Origin: Pseudomonadota bacterium
GTDB lineage: Bacteria; Pseudomonadota; Alphaproteobacteria; Caulobacterales; Caulobacteraceae
DNA: 41,022 bases
Reading direction: 5' to 3'
Assembly (NCBI GenBank): GCA_021808285.1
Contig: JAKBBV010000023.1
Location: 1 to 41,022 of the forward strand
Part shown: in pieces, positions 24,266 to 33,114 of the stretch
How positions within the stretch are numbered: the first letter of the stretch is position 1
Layout: each line of letters opens with the position of its first letter
Translations under genes and position numbers: made by a program
Notes under the pieces: generated by a model
The model's input: the letters and a program-made list of their open reading frames with translations, nothing else
What the model was told of the DNA's origin: nothing
Databases searched by the model: none

Positions 24266-25945
24266 TTAGGGGTCCAGTCTCCGTCCCAGGGTCTCGGGCA
24301 AGAGAAACGGCAGGGTAACGACGCTGATCCCGGTGAAGATGGCCGGATACCAGAGGCCAGAATAAAGGTTGCCACTGGCCGTGACGATGGCGAAGGCGCT
24401 TACCGGAACGAAGCCTCCCACCCAGCCTGTCCCCACATGGTAGGGCAGGGACAAGGCCGTGTAGCGTATCCTGGTGGGGAAGAGCTCCACCAGAGTTGCG
24501 GCGATCGGGGCGTAAAGCGCCGTCGCGGCGATGACGAACACGATCATCACCGCAAGCAGACCCGCGAAATTCACCCGCGCCGGGTCGGCGGAGGCAGGAT
24601 AGCCCGCCCGCGAAAGTGCGGTGCGAAGCCGGGTCTCAAACCGTGCCTTGGCCGCCGTGAGTGCGGACGATGAAAGTTCACGCCCGTCGAATGACGCTAC
24701 AGTCTCCCCCCCAACATGCACCTCCGCCACTCCGGACCCGGACCTGGCCTGATTAAGGTAAGACACCCCGGCATTGGCGAGGGCCGCCTTGGCGATGTCG
24801 CAGGAACCCAAGAATCTGGACTTGCCGACGAGGTCGAACTGCACTGCACATCGGGCGGGATCCGCCACCACCGTCACAGGCGTGCGGGCCTGAGCTGACA
24901 CCAGGGCCGGGTTCGCGAACTGCGCCAGGAGGTGGAAGCCAGGCGGAAAGGCGACGAGTGCGAGGGTCATGCCACACCAGATGACCCACTTTCGTCCGAC
25001 CCAGTCGGAGAGCGCGGCGAAGGCGACATAGAGCGGACCGCTGATCATCGTGGCGATCAGCAACAGGGCGGCGCCGGTGTCCGGGGAGAGCTTCATGAAG
25101 CGCTCCAGGAACACCTGCTCGGCATAAAAGAACACCGTGTACCAGACGGCCCCCTGAGCGCTCATCACGGCCACCAAGGCGATGATCACCAGCTTGAGGT
25201 TAGCCCATCGGCCGAAGGCTTCGCGCAAGGGCGCCTTGGCGAGGCCGCCGCTGGACTCCAGCGCTTGGAAGGCCGGACTCTCGCTCAGCCTCAAACGCAT
25301 CCATACGGAAATGCCCAGGAGCAGGGCGGACACCAAAAAAGGGATCCGCCAGCCCGCCAGCCACCCGTCCGCGGAGAATCGCGCATCCCCCATTGCCGCC
25401 CTCAGCACCAGGATGAGGCTGAGGGCGCCGACCAGCCCCGGAGCCGCCGCGACGGCGATCCAGCCGGTGGCCGCGCCGCGCTTGTTGGCGGGGGCGTGTT
25501 CGGCCACATAGACGGCGGCGCCGCCCCACTGACCTCCCAGCGCCAGACCCTGAAGGATGCGCATCAAGACGAGAAGAAGGGGAGACACGGCCCCGGCTTG
25601 GCGCCAGGTCGGCAGGAGACCTATGGCGATCGTCGCGCCGCCCATCAGCGTTACGGTGGTGAGGAAGGCGCCCTTTCGGCCAAGACGATCCCCGACGCGC
25701 CCAAATATGATCGCGCCGATAGGCCGGAAGAAGAATCCCGCGCCAAATAGCCCCAGGGCCGCCAAAAGCCCCGCCGTGGCGTCAAGGCCGCTGAAGAAAA
25801 CCTTGGCGATCACCGGCGCAAGCACACCGAACACGAAGAAATCGTACCACTCGAAGATAGCTCCCAGAGACGAGGCGGCGACCACCGTCCTCAGCTTGGC
25901 TTGATGGCCCGCGCCTCCGGGAGCCGAGATCGACGGGGGGACCAT
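24266..25945 (-). CDS. MFS transporter, MHS (metabolite:H+ symporter) type, with periplasmic insert
   Basis: A 559-residue major facilitator of the metabolite:H+ symporter group (relatives carry alpha-ketoglutarate, citrate, proline/betaine). FEWYDFFVFG (31-40), FGRVGDRLGRKGAFL (81-95), LQGLALGGQWGGAAVYVAEH (131-150) and FPTRIRYTALSLPYHVGTG are hallmark segments. About 115 extra residues (345-458) lie between predicted helices 9 and 10; that loop should be periplasmic and contains Cys366 and Cys382, a possible disulfide. Its gene starts 11 bases after glutaryl-CoA dehydrogenase on the same strand, so a dicarboxylate such as glutarate is a reasonable substrate guess. The ATG has no clear ribosome binding site. 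Confidence 0.87.
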   Translation of the reverse strand: MVPPSISAPGGAGHQAKLRTVVAASSLGAIFEWYDFFVFGVLAPVIAKVFFSGLDATAGLLAALGLFGAGFFFRPIGAIIFGRVGDRLGRKGAFLTTVTLMGGATIAIGLLPTWRQAGAVSPLLLVLMRILQGLALGGQWGGAAVYVAEHAPANKRGAATGWIAVAAAPGLVGALSLILVLRAAMGDARFSADGWLAGWRIPFLVSALLLGISVWMRLRLSESPAFQALESSGGLAKAPLREAFGRWANLKLVIIALVAVMSAQGAVWYTVFFYAEQVFLERFMKLSPDTGAALLLIATMISGPLYVAFAALSDWVGRKWVIWCGMTLALVAFPPGFHLLAQFANPALVSAQARTPVTVVADPARCAVQFDLVGKSRFLGSCDIAKAALANAGVSYLNQARSGSGVAEVHVGGETVASFDGRELSSSALTAAKARFETRLRTALSRAGYPASADPARVNFAGLLAVMIVFVIAATALYAPIAATLVELFPTRIRYTALSLPYHVGTGWVGGFVPVSAFAIVTASGNLYSGLWYPAIFTGISVVTLPFLLPETLGRRLDP

Positions 25946-25956
25946 GGTTTTCGAGA

Positions 25957-27147
25957 TCAGAAGGCGTTCTCGCCGGTGATCGCGCGACCAATGATCAGGG
26001 CATGAACATCGTGCGCGCCCTCATAGGTGTTCACCGTCTCCAGGTTCGCGGCGTGGCGCATGACGTGATACTCGCCAGAAATCCCGTTGCCGCCGTGCAT
26101 GTCCCGGGCGATGCGAGCGATGTCGAGAGCTTTTCCGCAGTTATTCCGCTTCATCAGACTGATCGCCTCAGGAATCCAGTCGCCACGATCGATCCGGCGC
26201 CCCAAGGCCAGGGCTCCCTCCAAGCCCAGAGCAATCTCCGTCGCCATATCGGCGAGCTTTTTCTGAACCAGCTGACGGGCGCTCAGCGGCCGTCCGAACA
26301 GCATGCGTGAGGCGACGTAGTCGCGGGCGGCGTGCAGGCAGAACTCCGCCGCGCCCATGGCCCCCCAGGCAATGCCGTATCGCGCCTTGTTGAGACATGA
26401 GAACGGCCCTCTCAACCCCCGGACGTCGGGCAGCAACGCTGTTTCGGGGACGAACACATCGGACAGCGAGATCTCTCCCGTGACGGAAGCCCTCAGCGAC
26501 AGTTTGTTCTCGATCCGGGGCGTAGAGAGGCCTTTGGAATCCCGCTCCACGAGAAAGCCTCGGATGACGCCGTCAAGCTTGGCCCAGACCAGGGCGACAT
26601 CAGCAATCGGCGCATTGGTGATCCACATCTTCGCACCATTGATGACAAACCCTCCTGGCGCGGGGCGGGCCACAGTGCGCATGGCGGAAGGATCGGAGCC
26701 TCCGTCCGATTCCGTAAGACCAAAGCAGCCGATGATGTCTCCTCTCGCCATGCCGGGAAGCCATTTGCGCCGCTGCTCCTCCGAGCCGAAGGCGAAGATG
26801 GGGTACATGACAAGCGAGGACTGCACGCTCATGGCCGACCGGTAGCCGCTGTCGATGGCTTCCACTTCCCGTGCGATGAGGCCGTAGGCGACATGGCTGA
26901 CGCCGGCGCAGCCATAGGCCTCCGGAAGTGTCGGCCCCAGAAAGCCCAGAGCGCCCATCTCAGTCATGATCTCGCGGTCGAAACGTTCCTCGGCAAAGGC
27001 GCTCACGATCCGCGGCAGCAATTCGCCCCGCGCGTAGTCTCTCGCAGCGCGCCAGACCAAGCGCTCGTCCTCAGTGAGGCGCGACTCCAGATCAAGCGGG
27101 TCCTCCCATCGAAACCCCTGGGTTCCGGCGCTTGCGTCAAGCGGCAT
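25957..27147 (-). CDS. gcdH: Glutaryl-CoA dehydrogenase
   Basis: A 396-residue flavin acyl-CoA dehydrogenase of the glutaryl-CoA type, converting glutaryl-CoA to crotonyl-CoA in lysine, tryptophan and glutarate breakdown. [47 protein letters not shown] and [16 protein letters not shown] are typical of the subfamily. The catalytic base is Glu376 in [25 protein letters not shown] seven bases before the ATG at 27147 supports the start. The transporter gene follows directly in the same direction. Confidence 0.93.
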   Translation of the reverse strand: MPLDASAGTQGFRWEDPLDLESRLTEDERLVWRAARDYARGELLPRIVSAFAEERFDREIMTEMGALGFLGPTLPEAYGCAGVSHVAYGLIAREVEAIDSGYRSAMSVQSSLVMYPIFAFGSEEQRRKWLPGMARGDIIGCFGLTESDGGSDPSAMRTVARPAPGGFVINGAKMWITNAPIADVALVWAKLDGVIRGFLVERDSKGLSTPRIENKLSLRASVTGEISLSDVFVPETALLPDVRGLRGPFSCLNKARYGIAWGAMGAAEFCLHAARDYVASRMLFGRPLSARQLVQKKLADMATEIALGLEGALALGRRIDRGDWIPEAISLMKRNNCGKALDIARIARDMHGGNGISGEYHVMRHAANLETVNTYEGAHDVHALIIGRAITGENAF

Positions 27148-27293
27148 GCATCACTCCTCATTTCTGTCGGCCCTTATGGCCTGAGCGTCCGCCCTTGGCA
27201 AAGCTCGGCGGGAACCGGCCAGGAGCCAACGCAGCGTTGCAGGCGATCTCAGCCCGCGCCTAGAAGGGCGGCGCAGCAACCGCGCGAGGACAC

Positions 27294-27815
27294 ATGACCC
27301 AGAACTGGAAGGAAGTTGGACCGCATCGCTACCGCGAGTCTTTCGGGAGATACTTCGAGGACTTCTCGCCGGGTGATGTATATGAGCATCGTCCTGGAAA
27401 GACCGTTCTTGAGTCTGACAACCACCTATTCACTCTGCTGACGCTAAACACCCACCCGCTGCACTTCGACGCGGAATACGCCAAGGGCAGCGAGTTCGGG
27501 CGCAACCTCGTCGTCAGCACCTACACGCTCGCCCTTCTGATCGGGATGAGCGTCACCGACTGCTCGCAGAAGGCGATCGCCAATCTCGGCATGGATGAGG
27601 TTCGGTTCACGGCGCCTGTGTTTGCCGGGGATACCCTCTATGCGGAAAGCGAAGTCCTGGCCAAACGGGAGTCCCGCAGCCGACCGGGCCAAGGCATCGT
27701 CTCGATCCGCACCTTGGGCAAGAACCAGCGCGCGGAGGTGGTCTGCAGCTTCAAACGCGACATGCTCATCCCCGCGCGGGGCCAGAGCGTAGAAGACCGG
27801 TTGGGAAGCTATTGA
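27294..27815 (+). CDS. MaoC family dehydratase
   Basis: A 173-residue hot-dog fold protein of the MaoC family, which hydrates or dehydrates enoyl-CoA-type thioesters. The hydratase catalytic region is recognisable in LTLNTHPLHFDAEYAKGSEFGRNLVVSTY, followed by MDEVRFTAPVFAGDTLYAESEV and GIVSIRTLGKNQRAEVVCSFKRDML. The sequence resembles the mesaconyl/methylfumaryl-CoA hydratase-like branch, but the substrate cannot be fixed. GAGG about four bases before the ATG at 27294 supports the start. The acyl-CoA dehydrogenase gene follows 26 bases downstream, so the two should act in one pathway. Confidence 0.87.
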   Translation: MTQNWKEVGPHRYRESFGRYFEDFSPGDVYEHRPGKTVLESDNHLFTLLTLNTHPLHFDAEYAKGSEFGRNLVVSTYTLALLIGMSVTDCSQKAIANLGMDEVRFTAPVFAGDTLYAESEVLAKRESRSRPGQGIVSIRTLGKNQRAEVVCSFKRDMLIPARGQSVEDRLGSY

Positions 27816-27841
27816 CGGCGAACGGGTGAGGAGAGACCGCA

Positions 27842-29041
27842 ATGACGACGACGACCGCCCTCAGCGAGGCTGACGAACGGGCGCTGCTGGACGCGATCGA
27901 CCGATGGCTGGTCAAGAAAGTCGCCCCTGTCGCCGCCACCTACGAGCAGGCCGACGAGTATCCGCACGAGCTGGTCGCAGATATGTGCGAGATGGGCCTT
28001 TATGGCGCACTCATAGCCCCGGAATATGGCGGACTCGGTCTGTCGGCCTCGACCTATGTGAAGATCGTCGCGCGCATCTCCGAAGAGTGGATGAGCCTCA
28101 CCGGCTTTTTCAACAGCCATCTGATGATGGCGCTTATCGTGCAGAACTTCGGGACAGAGTCACAGAAGGCCTATTGGCTGCCGAAATTCGCCTCCGGTGA
28201 GCTACGCGGCGGCCTCGGATTGACCGAACCTTCGGCGGGCACCGACCTACAGGGAATCCACACCGTCGCGCAGCGCCGCGGCGAGCGGTATGTGGTCAAC
28301 GGCTCCAAGCTCTGGATCACCAACGTCATCGAGGGCGATGTCCTCGCCCTGCTTGTCAAGACCGATCCCACAGCCCAGCCCCGTCATCGCGGCATGTCGA
28401 TGCTCATCACCCCGACCCGCGATCCGGCGACACGCGCCGATCTCCCGGGGGTGCAGCGGGGACGCAAGCTGCCGAAGCTGGGCTATAGGGGTATCGACAC
28501 CGGTGAGATTGGTTTTGCCGACTATGAGTGCGATGCGGCGCTTTCGCTGGTTGGAGAAGAGGAGGGTCGAGGGTTTCTGATGGCCACCGGGGGCCTTGAG
28601 ATTGGCCGAGTCAATGTAGCGGCCCGCGGCGTCGGGGTCGCCCGCAGGGCCCTCAACGAGGCCGTCATCTACGCCCAGACGCGGCAGACCATGGGTAAAC
28701 CGATCGCCGAGCATCAGGCGATCCAACTCAAACTCGGCGAAATGGCGGCAAAAACCCGGGCCGCCGAACTCCTCGTCGCCGACGCGGCGGCGGCCTATGA
28801 CAGGGGCGGTCGGGTGGACATGGAGGCCGGAATGGCCAAGTGGTTCGCCACGGAGACGGCTTTCGAGGTGGCCACCGAGGCCATGCGGATCTTCGGAGCC
28901 AACGGCTACTCGAAGGACTACCCGATCGAGCGCCTCTATCGGGACGCCCCGCTGATGATGATCGGCGAGGGGACCAATGAAATGCAGCGCATCATCATCG
29001 CCCGCCGGTTGATCGCCCGCGGTGGTCTCTCCGCCCTTTAA
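27842..29041 (+). CDS. Acyl-CoA dehydrogenase
   Basis: A 399-residue flavin acyl-CoA dehydrogenase distinct from the nearby GcdH. GLYGALIAPEYGGLGLS, GGLGLTEPSAGTDLQGI, VVNGSKLWITN, KLGYRGIDTGEIGF and RQTMGKPIAEHQAIQLKLGEMA are the expected blocks, and the catalytic base is Glu376 in MMIGEGTNEMQRIIIARRL. A short- or medium-chain, perhaps branched, acyl-CoA is the likely substrate; the exact one is not determinable. GGAGAG precedes the ATG. It is co-oriented with the MaoC gene and ends convergently with cysQ. Confidence 0.92.
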   Translation: MTTTTALSEADERALLDAIDRWLVKKVAPVAATYEQADEYPHELVADMCEMGLYGALIAPEYGGLGLSASTYVKIVARISEEWMSLTGFFNSHLMMALIVQNFGTESQKAYWLPKFASGELRGGLGLTEPSAGTDLQGIHTVAQRRGERYVVNGSKLWITNVIEGDVLALLVKTDPTAQPRHRGMSMLITPTRDPATRADLPGVQRGRKLPKLGYRGIDTGEIGFADYECDAALSLVGEEEGRGFLMATGGLEIGRVNVAARGVGVARRALNEAVIYAQTRQTMGKPIAEHQAIQLKLGEMAAKTRAAELLVADAAAAYDRGGRVDMEAGMAKWFATETAFEVATEAMRIFGANGYSKDYPIERLYRDAPLMMIGEGTNEMQRIIIARRLIARGGLSAL

Positions 29042-29075
29042 CCCTCCGCACAGAGCCTCTCGCTGACCATATCCC

Positions 29076-29867
29076 TCAGGGCAGGCCCCTGGCCACAAAG
29101 GCTGGGTTGCGGAATCCGGCGTCCGCCTTGCCATAGGCGAGGGGCGCCCCATCCAGGGTCATCACGGTTCCGCCCGCCGCCTCCAGGACCGCTTGGGCGG
29201 CAGCGATATCCCACTCCATTGTCGGCCCATGGCGCGGATAGAGATCGGCGGCGCCTTCTGCGATCCGGCAAAGCTTGATCGACGAATCGATCGCCTGGGT
29301 CCGCGTGAAGCCGTACTCGGCCTTCAGTTTCTCCAGGGCGTCTGGTTTCATGGTGTGACTGATCAGAGTCAGGGGGTCGCGCTTGGCGCTGCGAACCCCA
29401 ACGGACCAGGCCTCCGATCCGCCCATGGATCTTTTGAGGGCGCCCGACGAAGACGTGAACCACGTTTCCGCTGAGGCGGGGGCGACGACAGCGCCGACGA
29501 TCGGCGCACCATCCTGCACCAAGGCGATGTTTACCGTGAAGTTGGGGTCCTGTCGGATAAACGCCTTGGTCCCGTCCAGGGGATCGACCAGAAAAAATCG
29601 CCTCCCGATCCTCTCCGGAGCACCGTGAAGACTGGCGTGCTCTTCGGACACCACCGGTACGCGCTCAAAGACGCTCGCCAGGCGCGCAAGAATGAGCGCC
29701 TCAGCCGCGCGGTCAGCCTCGGTGACCGGACTCGCGTCCGACTTGGATTCGACGGCGACGCCAGCGCGCCAGAAGGGGAGAATCAACCTTCCCGCCTCTT
29801 CTGCGATGTCGGCGAGAATGTCGCCGGTGTTTTGAGGGATGTCATCTGGAAGGAATGTGTTTGGCAT
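29076..29867 (-). CDS. cysQ: 3'(2'),5'-bisphosphate nucleotidase CysQ
   Basis: A 263-residue inositol monophosphatase-fold enzyme that removes the 3'-phosphate from PAP, a by-product of sulfate assimilation. Metal-binding motifs are SEEH (about 74-77), DPLDGTKAF (95-103) and MEWDIAAAQAVLEAAGG near 217-233; SKSDASPVTEADRAAE at 41-56 is typical of the CysQ branch. The start ATG at 29867 is preceded by AAGGA. It is divergent from the chpT gene. Confidence 0.92.
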   Translation of the reverse strand: MPNTFLPDDIPQNTGDILADIAEEAGRLILPFWRAGVAVESKSDASPVTEADRAAEALILARLASVFERVPVVSEEHASLHGAPERIGRRFFLVDPLDGTKAFIRQDPNFTVNIALVQDGAPIVGAVVAPASAETWFTSSSGALKRSMGGSEAWSVGVRSAKRDPLTLISHTMKPDALEKLKAEYGFTRTQAIDSSIKLCRIAEGAADLYPRHGPTMEWDIAAAQAVLEAAGGTVMTLDGAPLAYGKADAGFRNPAFVARGLP

Positions 29868-29959
29868 GAGCCGTCCTTAGGGATTCATCTGGACCTTGGG
29901 AACGCCCCGCCTGCGGCGCCTTCCTCTGACGGACAAATCAGCCAAGACTCCGCGCCGGA

Positions 29960-30613
29960 ATGACCAGCCGCCCTCCGCCTGCCGATGACCCCGGGCCCCG
30001 CCTCATCGCCCGTATTCTCCACGATATCGCAGGGCCGATATCGGGCCTGACTACAGCGGTGGATCTGCTCTCCGATGAGACCCAGTCCGCCCTGCGGCCG
30101 GAGGCGATCACCCTGGCGCGGGACAGTCTCGCCCGACTGGCCGAGAAAATCGCGTTCTTTCGCGCTGTATTCGCCGAGTCGACGAACCCCACGGGGGACA
30201 CCTTTGGCGAGCTGGCGTCCGCTCTGTTCGCCGGTTCCCGGATCGAGCTCAATGCGACGCCTTTGCCGCCAGACGCCCCGGCCGAAATGGCGAGGGTCCT
30301 GCTCATCCTGTTGCAGATATTGGGCGAGGCCCTGCCCTCCGGCGGCGGGATAGCGTTCACGGCGGACGTCACGACGCAGAGTTGCATTGGGGCCCTGGTC
30401 GGGTCTGGACCGCGCTTGAGGCTGCGCGAGGAAAGCCGGCTCGGCCTCGCCGCAGCCCCCGCGCCCGCGACTCTCACCGCCCGCTGGGCGCCCGCCGCCC
30501 TGGCGCGCCTACTGGCCGATCGTGCGAAGGCTCAACTCATCGTGGAGGAGAACCAGGAGAGCCTGGGGTTTCGCTTGGTTTGGCCCCATGCTTCCGCCGA
30601 GATCACGGTTTAG
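29960..30613 (+). CDS. chpT: Histidine phosphotransferase, ChpT family
   Basis: A 217-residue protein with the ChpT layout: a DHp-like helical hairpin with phospho-acceptor His21 (IARILHDIAGPISGLTTAVDLL), then a degenerate ATPase-like domain (ILGEALPSGGGI, SGPRLRLREES) with no N-, G- or F-box. In Caulobacter ChpT carries phosphate from CckA to CtrA and CpdR, controlling the cell cycle. There chpT (CC_3470) lies close to the stress-response genes, as here, which supports orthology. The sequence is nevertheless rather diverged: HDIAGPISG replaces the more usual HDFISP. The stop overlaps the convergent entericidin-like gene by 11 bases. Confidence 0.78.
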   Translation: MTSRPPPADDPGPRLIARILHDIAGPISGLTTAVDLLSDETQSALRPEAITLARDSLARLAEKIAFFRAVFAESTNPTGDTFGELASALFAGSRIELNATPLPPDAPAEMARVLLILLQILGEALPSGGGIAFTADVTTQSCIGALVGSGPRLRLREESRLGLAAAPAPATLTARWAPAALARLLADRAKAQLIVEENQESLGFRLVWPHASAEITV

Positions 30614-30740
30614 CGTCATTCGCCGTATTGGTCACAGCGTGGCCCACCGAGGAGACATCACGGCCCGCGCCGGCGATGGTGTTGCAGGCTGTGACGGCTA
30701 GGCTCGCCGCGAGGACGGCGAGGATGACGAGGTGACGCAT
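30603..30740 (-). CDS. Entericidin-like small lipoprotein
   Basis: A 45-residue ORF below common length cut-offs. MRHLVILAVLAASLAVTAC is a lipoprotein signal with lipidated Cys19. The mature part NTIAGAGRDVSSVGHAVTNT has the entericidin (EcnA/EcnB) pattern CNT-x-G-G-D. AGGAG lies eight bases before the ATG at 30740 (an ATG six bases earlier is too close to it). Entericidins are small membrane-active lipoproteins, EcnB being stationary-phase and stress induced in E. coli. The position between chpT and phyK fits a stress-related role, but no EcfG promoter motif is visible directly upstream. Confidence 0.85.
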   Translation of the reverse strand: MRHLVILAVLAASLAVTACNTIAGAGRDVSSVGHAVTNTANDAKP

Positions 30741-30814
30741 GGGCATGGCTCCTTTTGCGGTTATTCAAAGCGCGAAAGTTAAGGGCGTTCGCCTGGCCTG
30801 AACAGGGGGGCGCC

Positions 30815-32509
30815 TCAGCCGGTCGGCGGGGAAGCCTCCATATCCCCCGCCAAGGGAAAGACGAGCGTGACACGAAGACCTTCCTCGTCGGCCACAAGAG
30901 TCATCTGGCCCTGCATCTGGCGCGCGAAGGCCCTCATCAGCACCTGACCGATGCCATCATTGAGCGCTGCGCCCGCGCACCCAGGACCGGTTGGGTCGGC
31001 GAGAGACAACGTCGCGATGGTCCCGTTCGCTGATATCCGGGCCTCCAAGGCCCCGCCATCGCGAGCATATCCGTAGCGCCGGGCCAGAGTGACCGCCTCG
31101 ACCGCGAAGAGCGCAAGGGGTGCGAGCCGATCCGGGTCCAGTTCCAGCGGATCCACCTCAAGTCGGATATGAGCCGGGGGCGCGCCCTCCGCGGATACGA
31201 CATGCGAGATCAACTCCTCCATGAACTGGCGCAAGTCGATCCTTCTGAGATCGGCGCCTTGATAGAGCGCCCGGTAGATGAGAGCCAGGGCCGTGATGCG
31301 ATGTCGCGTGTCGGACATCGCGGCCCTCGCCGCAGGATCCGTGAGAGACCTTTGTTGGAGGCTCAGAAGCGAGGAGATGACCTGGAGATTGTTCCGTACC
31401 CGGTGATGAATTTCGCGCATCAGCGCGTCTTTCTGCTTCAGGCTTTCCTTGAGGGCCTGATCTCTGGCGGCGATCAACCTCGCCATGGCGTCCATTGTCG
31501 TCGCGAGGTCTCGAATCTCCGGAGGACCATCGCGCGCCCGTTGCGGACGTGCGCCATATCGCCCCCGGGCGTAGAGGGCCGTGAACCGGCGCAGGTAGAT
31601 GATCCAGCGCACAATGCTGCGATCGGCCACGAGCCAGACAGCGCCCAGACCAAAGACCAGTGCCGCGACCGGTAAGGCAACCGCCAGGATCGGGTTTGTC
31701 AGGGCAAAGGAAAAGACGTCGTTCGGCGCCGAAATCACGACGATGACGTCTTCGCCCACAAGGGGCGCCGCGGCGAAGACCCGACCCTCGCGCGCCCGAC
31801 TACGCGCCTGCCACAGGAACGAGCCCATTCGCACCCGGCGAACGATGTCGGGCTTCAGGCGCTCCGGAAATGCCGACGCGTCGGTGCTTGATATGTATCG
31901 ACCGGAGGCATCTGCGATCGCCACCTCAGAATGCGCTGGCGCGCCGGCAGGTCGCGCCGGCCTGAGACTTGAGAGTGAGAGCACAGCCGTCAGGACGCCA
32001 CTGAAGTGACCTGCACCATCCTCATCTCGAAAGCTGGCGATGATTGACGGCGTGTCGGCGTACGGCACCCCGGGTTCGGCCGTTATGGTGATGGCCTGAC
32101 CCGAGGCGAGGGCGCGAAACCAGGGTCTGTCCCGACGCCACGGGTCGGCAGGGGCGCCCACCGCCGAACAAGCGACCCGGCCGATGGAATCGAATCGAAT
32201 GAGATTCGCAAATCCCGTCAGTCGATCGCGAATTTCAGCAAGCCTTTGGGCGCAGTCGACCCCGACGTCGCCAGGCGCGAGCGTCTGGAGAAGCACCTGG
32301 CCCGCCAGCATTCGGCCCCTGACGCTTGCGGCGCCGCGCTGGGCCGCATCGACAAGCTCTGTTCGACGCTCGCTCATTTCGAGCCGGTAGTTGGCGAGGG
32401 ATAGTCCTGTTCCAAGCAACAGTAGGGGCCCCAGTCCCAGGGCCAGGGCCAGGGCCAGGCGCAGCCGGATCGACGCCCAAGTCCATCCCATTGCAAGGTG
32501 TGACGCCAT
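30815..32509 (-). CDS. phyK: PhyK-type sensor protein of the general stress response (HisKA_2)
   Basis: A 564-residue membrane sensor encoded with ecfG and nepR. Helices at about 13-38 and 272-296 flank a periplasmic sensor domain. A cytoplasmic linker leads to the HisKA_2 dimerisation domain with MREIHHRVRNNLQVISSLLSLQQR; the phospho-acceptor is His368 or His369. The ATPase-like domain is abnormal: at the N-box, EAVTLARRYGY has Leu475 where Asn is expected. This fits reports that Caulobacter PhyK passes phosphate to PhyR as a phosphotransferase and does not act as a kinase. The TGATG junction with ecfG implies coupled translation. Confidence 0.92.
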   Translation of the reverse strand: MASHLAMGWTWASIRLRLALALALGLGPLLLLGTGLSLANYRLEMSERRTELVDAAQRGAASVRGRMLAGQVLLQTLAPGDVGVDCAQRLAEIRDRLTGFANLIRFDSIGRVACSAVGAPADPWRRDRPWFRALASGQAITITAEPGVPYADTPSIIASFRDEDGAGHFSGVLTAVLSLSSLRPARPAGAPAHSEVAIADASGRYISSTDASAFPERLKPDIVRRVRMGSFLWQARSRAREGRVFAAAPLVGEDVIVVISAPNDVFSFALTNPILAVALPVAALVFGLGAVWLVADRSIVRWIIYLRRFTALYARGRYGARPQRARDGPPEIRDLATTMDAMARLIAARDQALKESLKQKDALMREIHHRVRNNLQVISSLLSLQQRSLTDPAARAAMSDTRHRITALALIYRALYQGADLRRIDLRQFMEELISHVVSAEGAPPAHIRLEVDPLELDPDRLAPLALFAVEAVTLARRYGYARDGGALEARISANGTIATLSLADPTGPGCAGAALNDGIGQVLMRAFARQMQGQMTLVADEEGLRVTLVFPLAGDMEASPPTG

Positions 32510-33114
32510 CAGCGCGAACCGCTCAGGCGCTCCGCCTGAGCGAGGATGGTGTCGATCGCCCCAAGGGCCGGGGCGCCGTCGCGTTGATAAGCGCCGCGCT
32601 CAAGGATGTCGTGAAGCGCGCGCCTCGCCCGGCTCACGCGGCTCTTCACGGTTCCGACAGCGCAACCGCAGACCTGAGCCGCCTCCTCGTACGAGAAGCC
32701 GCTGGCTCCCACGAGAATGAGAGCCTCCCTCTGTTCCGCCGGCAAGGCGGCCAGGGCTTGGCGCAGTTCGTCCAGCTCTAGGGTGGCGGAGGGATCGTCC
32801 GGGGCAATGAGGCTTCGTTCCGCGGTTTCCGGATCGAGCGAGGTCTGCCGCCACGAGCGCCGCTTCTCCGAATAAAAGAGGTTTCTCAGAATCATGAAGG
32901 TCCAGGCCTTCATATTGGTCCCCATGCGAAAGCTCGATCGCGCCGACCACGCCTTCAAAAGCGTGTCCTGCGCGAGATCATCGGCGGCCACCGCATCGCC
33001 GGTCAGGGTCCTGGCGAAGGCGCGCATCTGAGGGATCAATGTGATCAGTTCGGATCTGAAGGGGTCACTGTTGGAGGGGGGCGTGAGAGTCGGAACCATG
33101 CCGTCGCGCTTCAT
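32509..33114 (-). CDS. ecfG: General stress response sigma factor EcfG/SigT
   Basis: A 201-residue ECF sigma factor of the EcfG group, called SigT in Caulobacter. Region 2 is MRAFARTLTGDAVAADDLAQDTLLKAW with RNLFYSEKRR; region 4 is LAALPAEQREALILVGASGFSYEEAAQVCGCAVGTVKSRVSRARRAL. It should direct transcription from GGAAC/CGTT promoters and be held inactive by NepR. The ATG overlaps the nepR stop (ATGA), so translation is coupled; a second ATG five codons later is possible. Its operon carries a matching promoter, implying self-activation. Confidence 0.96.
   Translation of the reverse strand: MKRDGMVPTLTPPSNSDPFRSELITLIPQMRAFARTLTGDAVAADDLAQDTLLKAWSARSSFRMGTNMKAWTFMILRNLFYSEKRRSWRQTSLDPETAERSLIAPDDPSATLELDELRQALAALPAEQREALILVGASGFSYEEAAQVCGCAVGTVKSRVSRARRALHDILERGAYQRDGAPALGAIDTILAQAERLSGSR

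Noticed and set aside
24932-25750. 272-codon plus-strand ORF opposite the MFS transporter
   Set aside because: Highly charged, low-complexity translation typical of the antisense of a membrane protein gene.
27211-27238. GGAAC ... CGTT upstream of the MaoC gene as an EcfG promoter
   Set aside because: The spacer is 19 bases, against 16-17 expected and exactly 17 in the clear example at nepR.
32438-32459. Tandem CAGGGC hexamers inside phyK
   Set aside because: Under four copies, in frame, encoding part of the Leu-Ala-rich first membrane helix; repeat-number change would not shift the frame.
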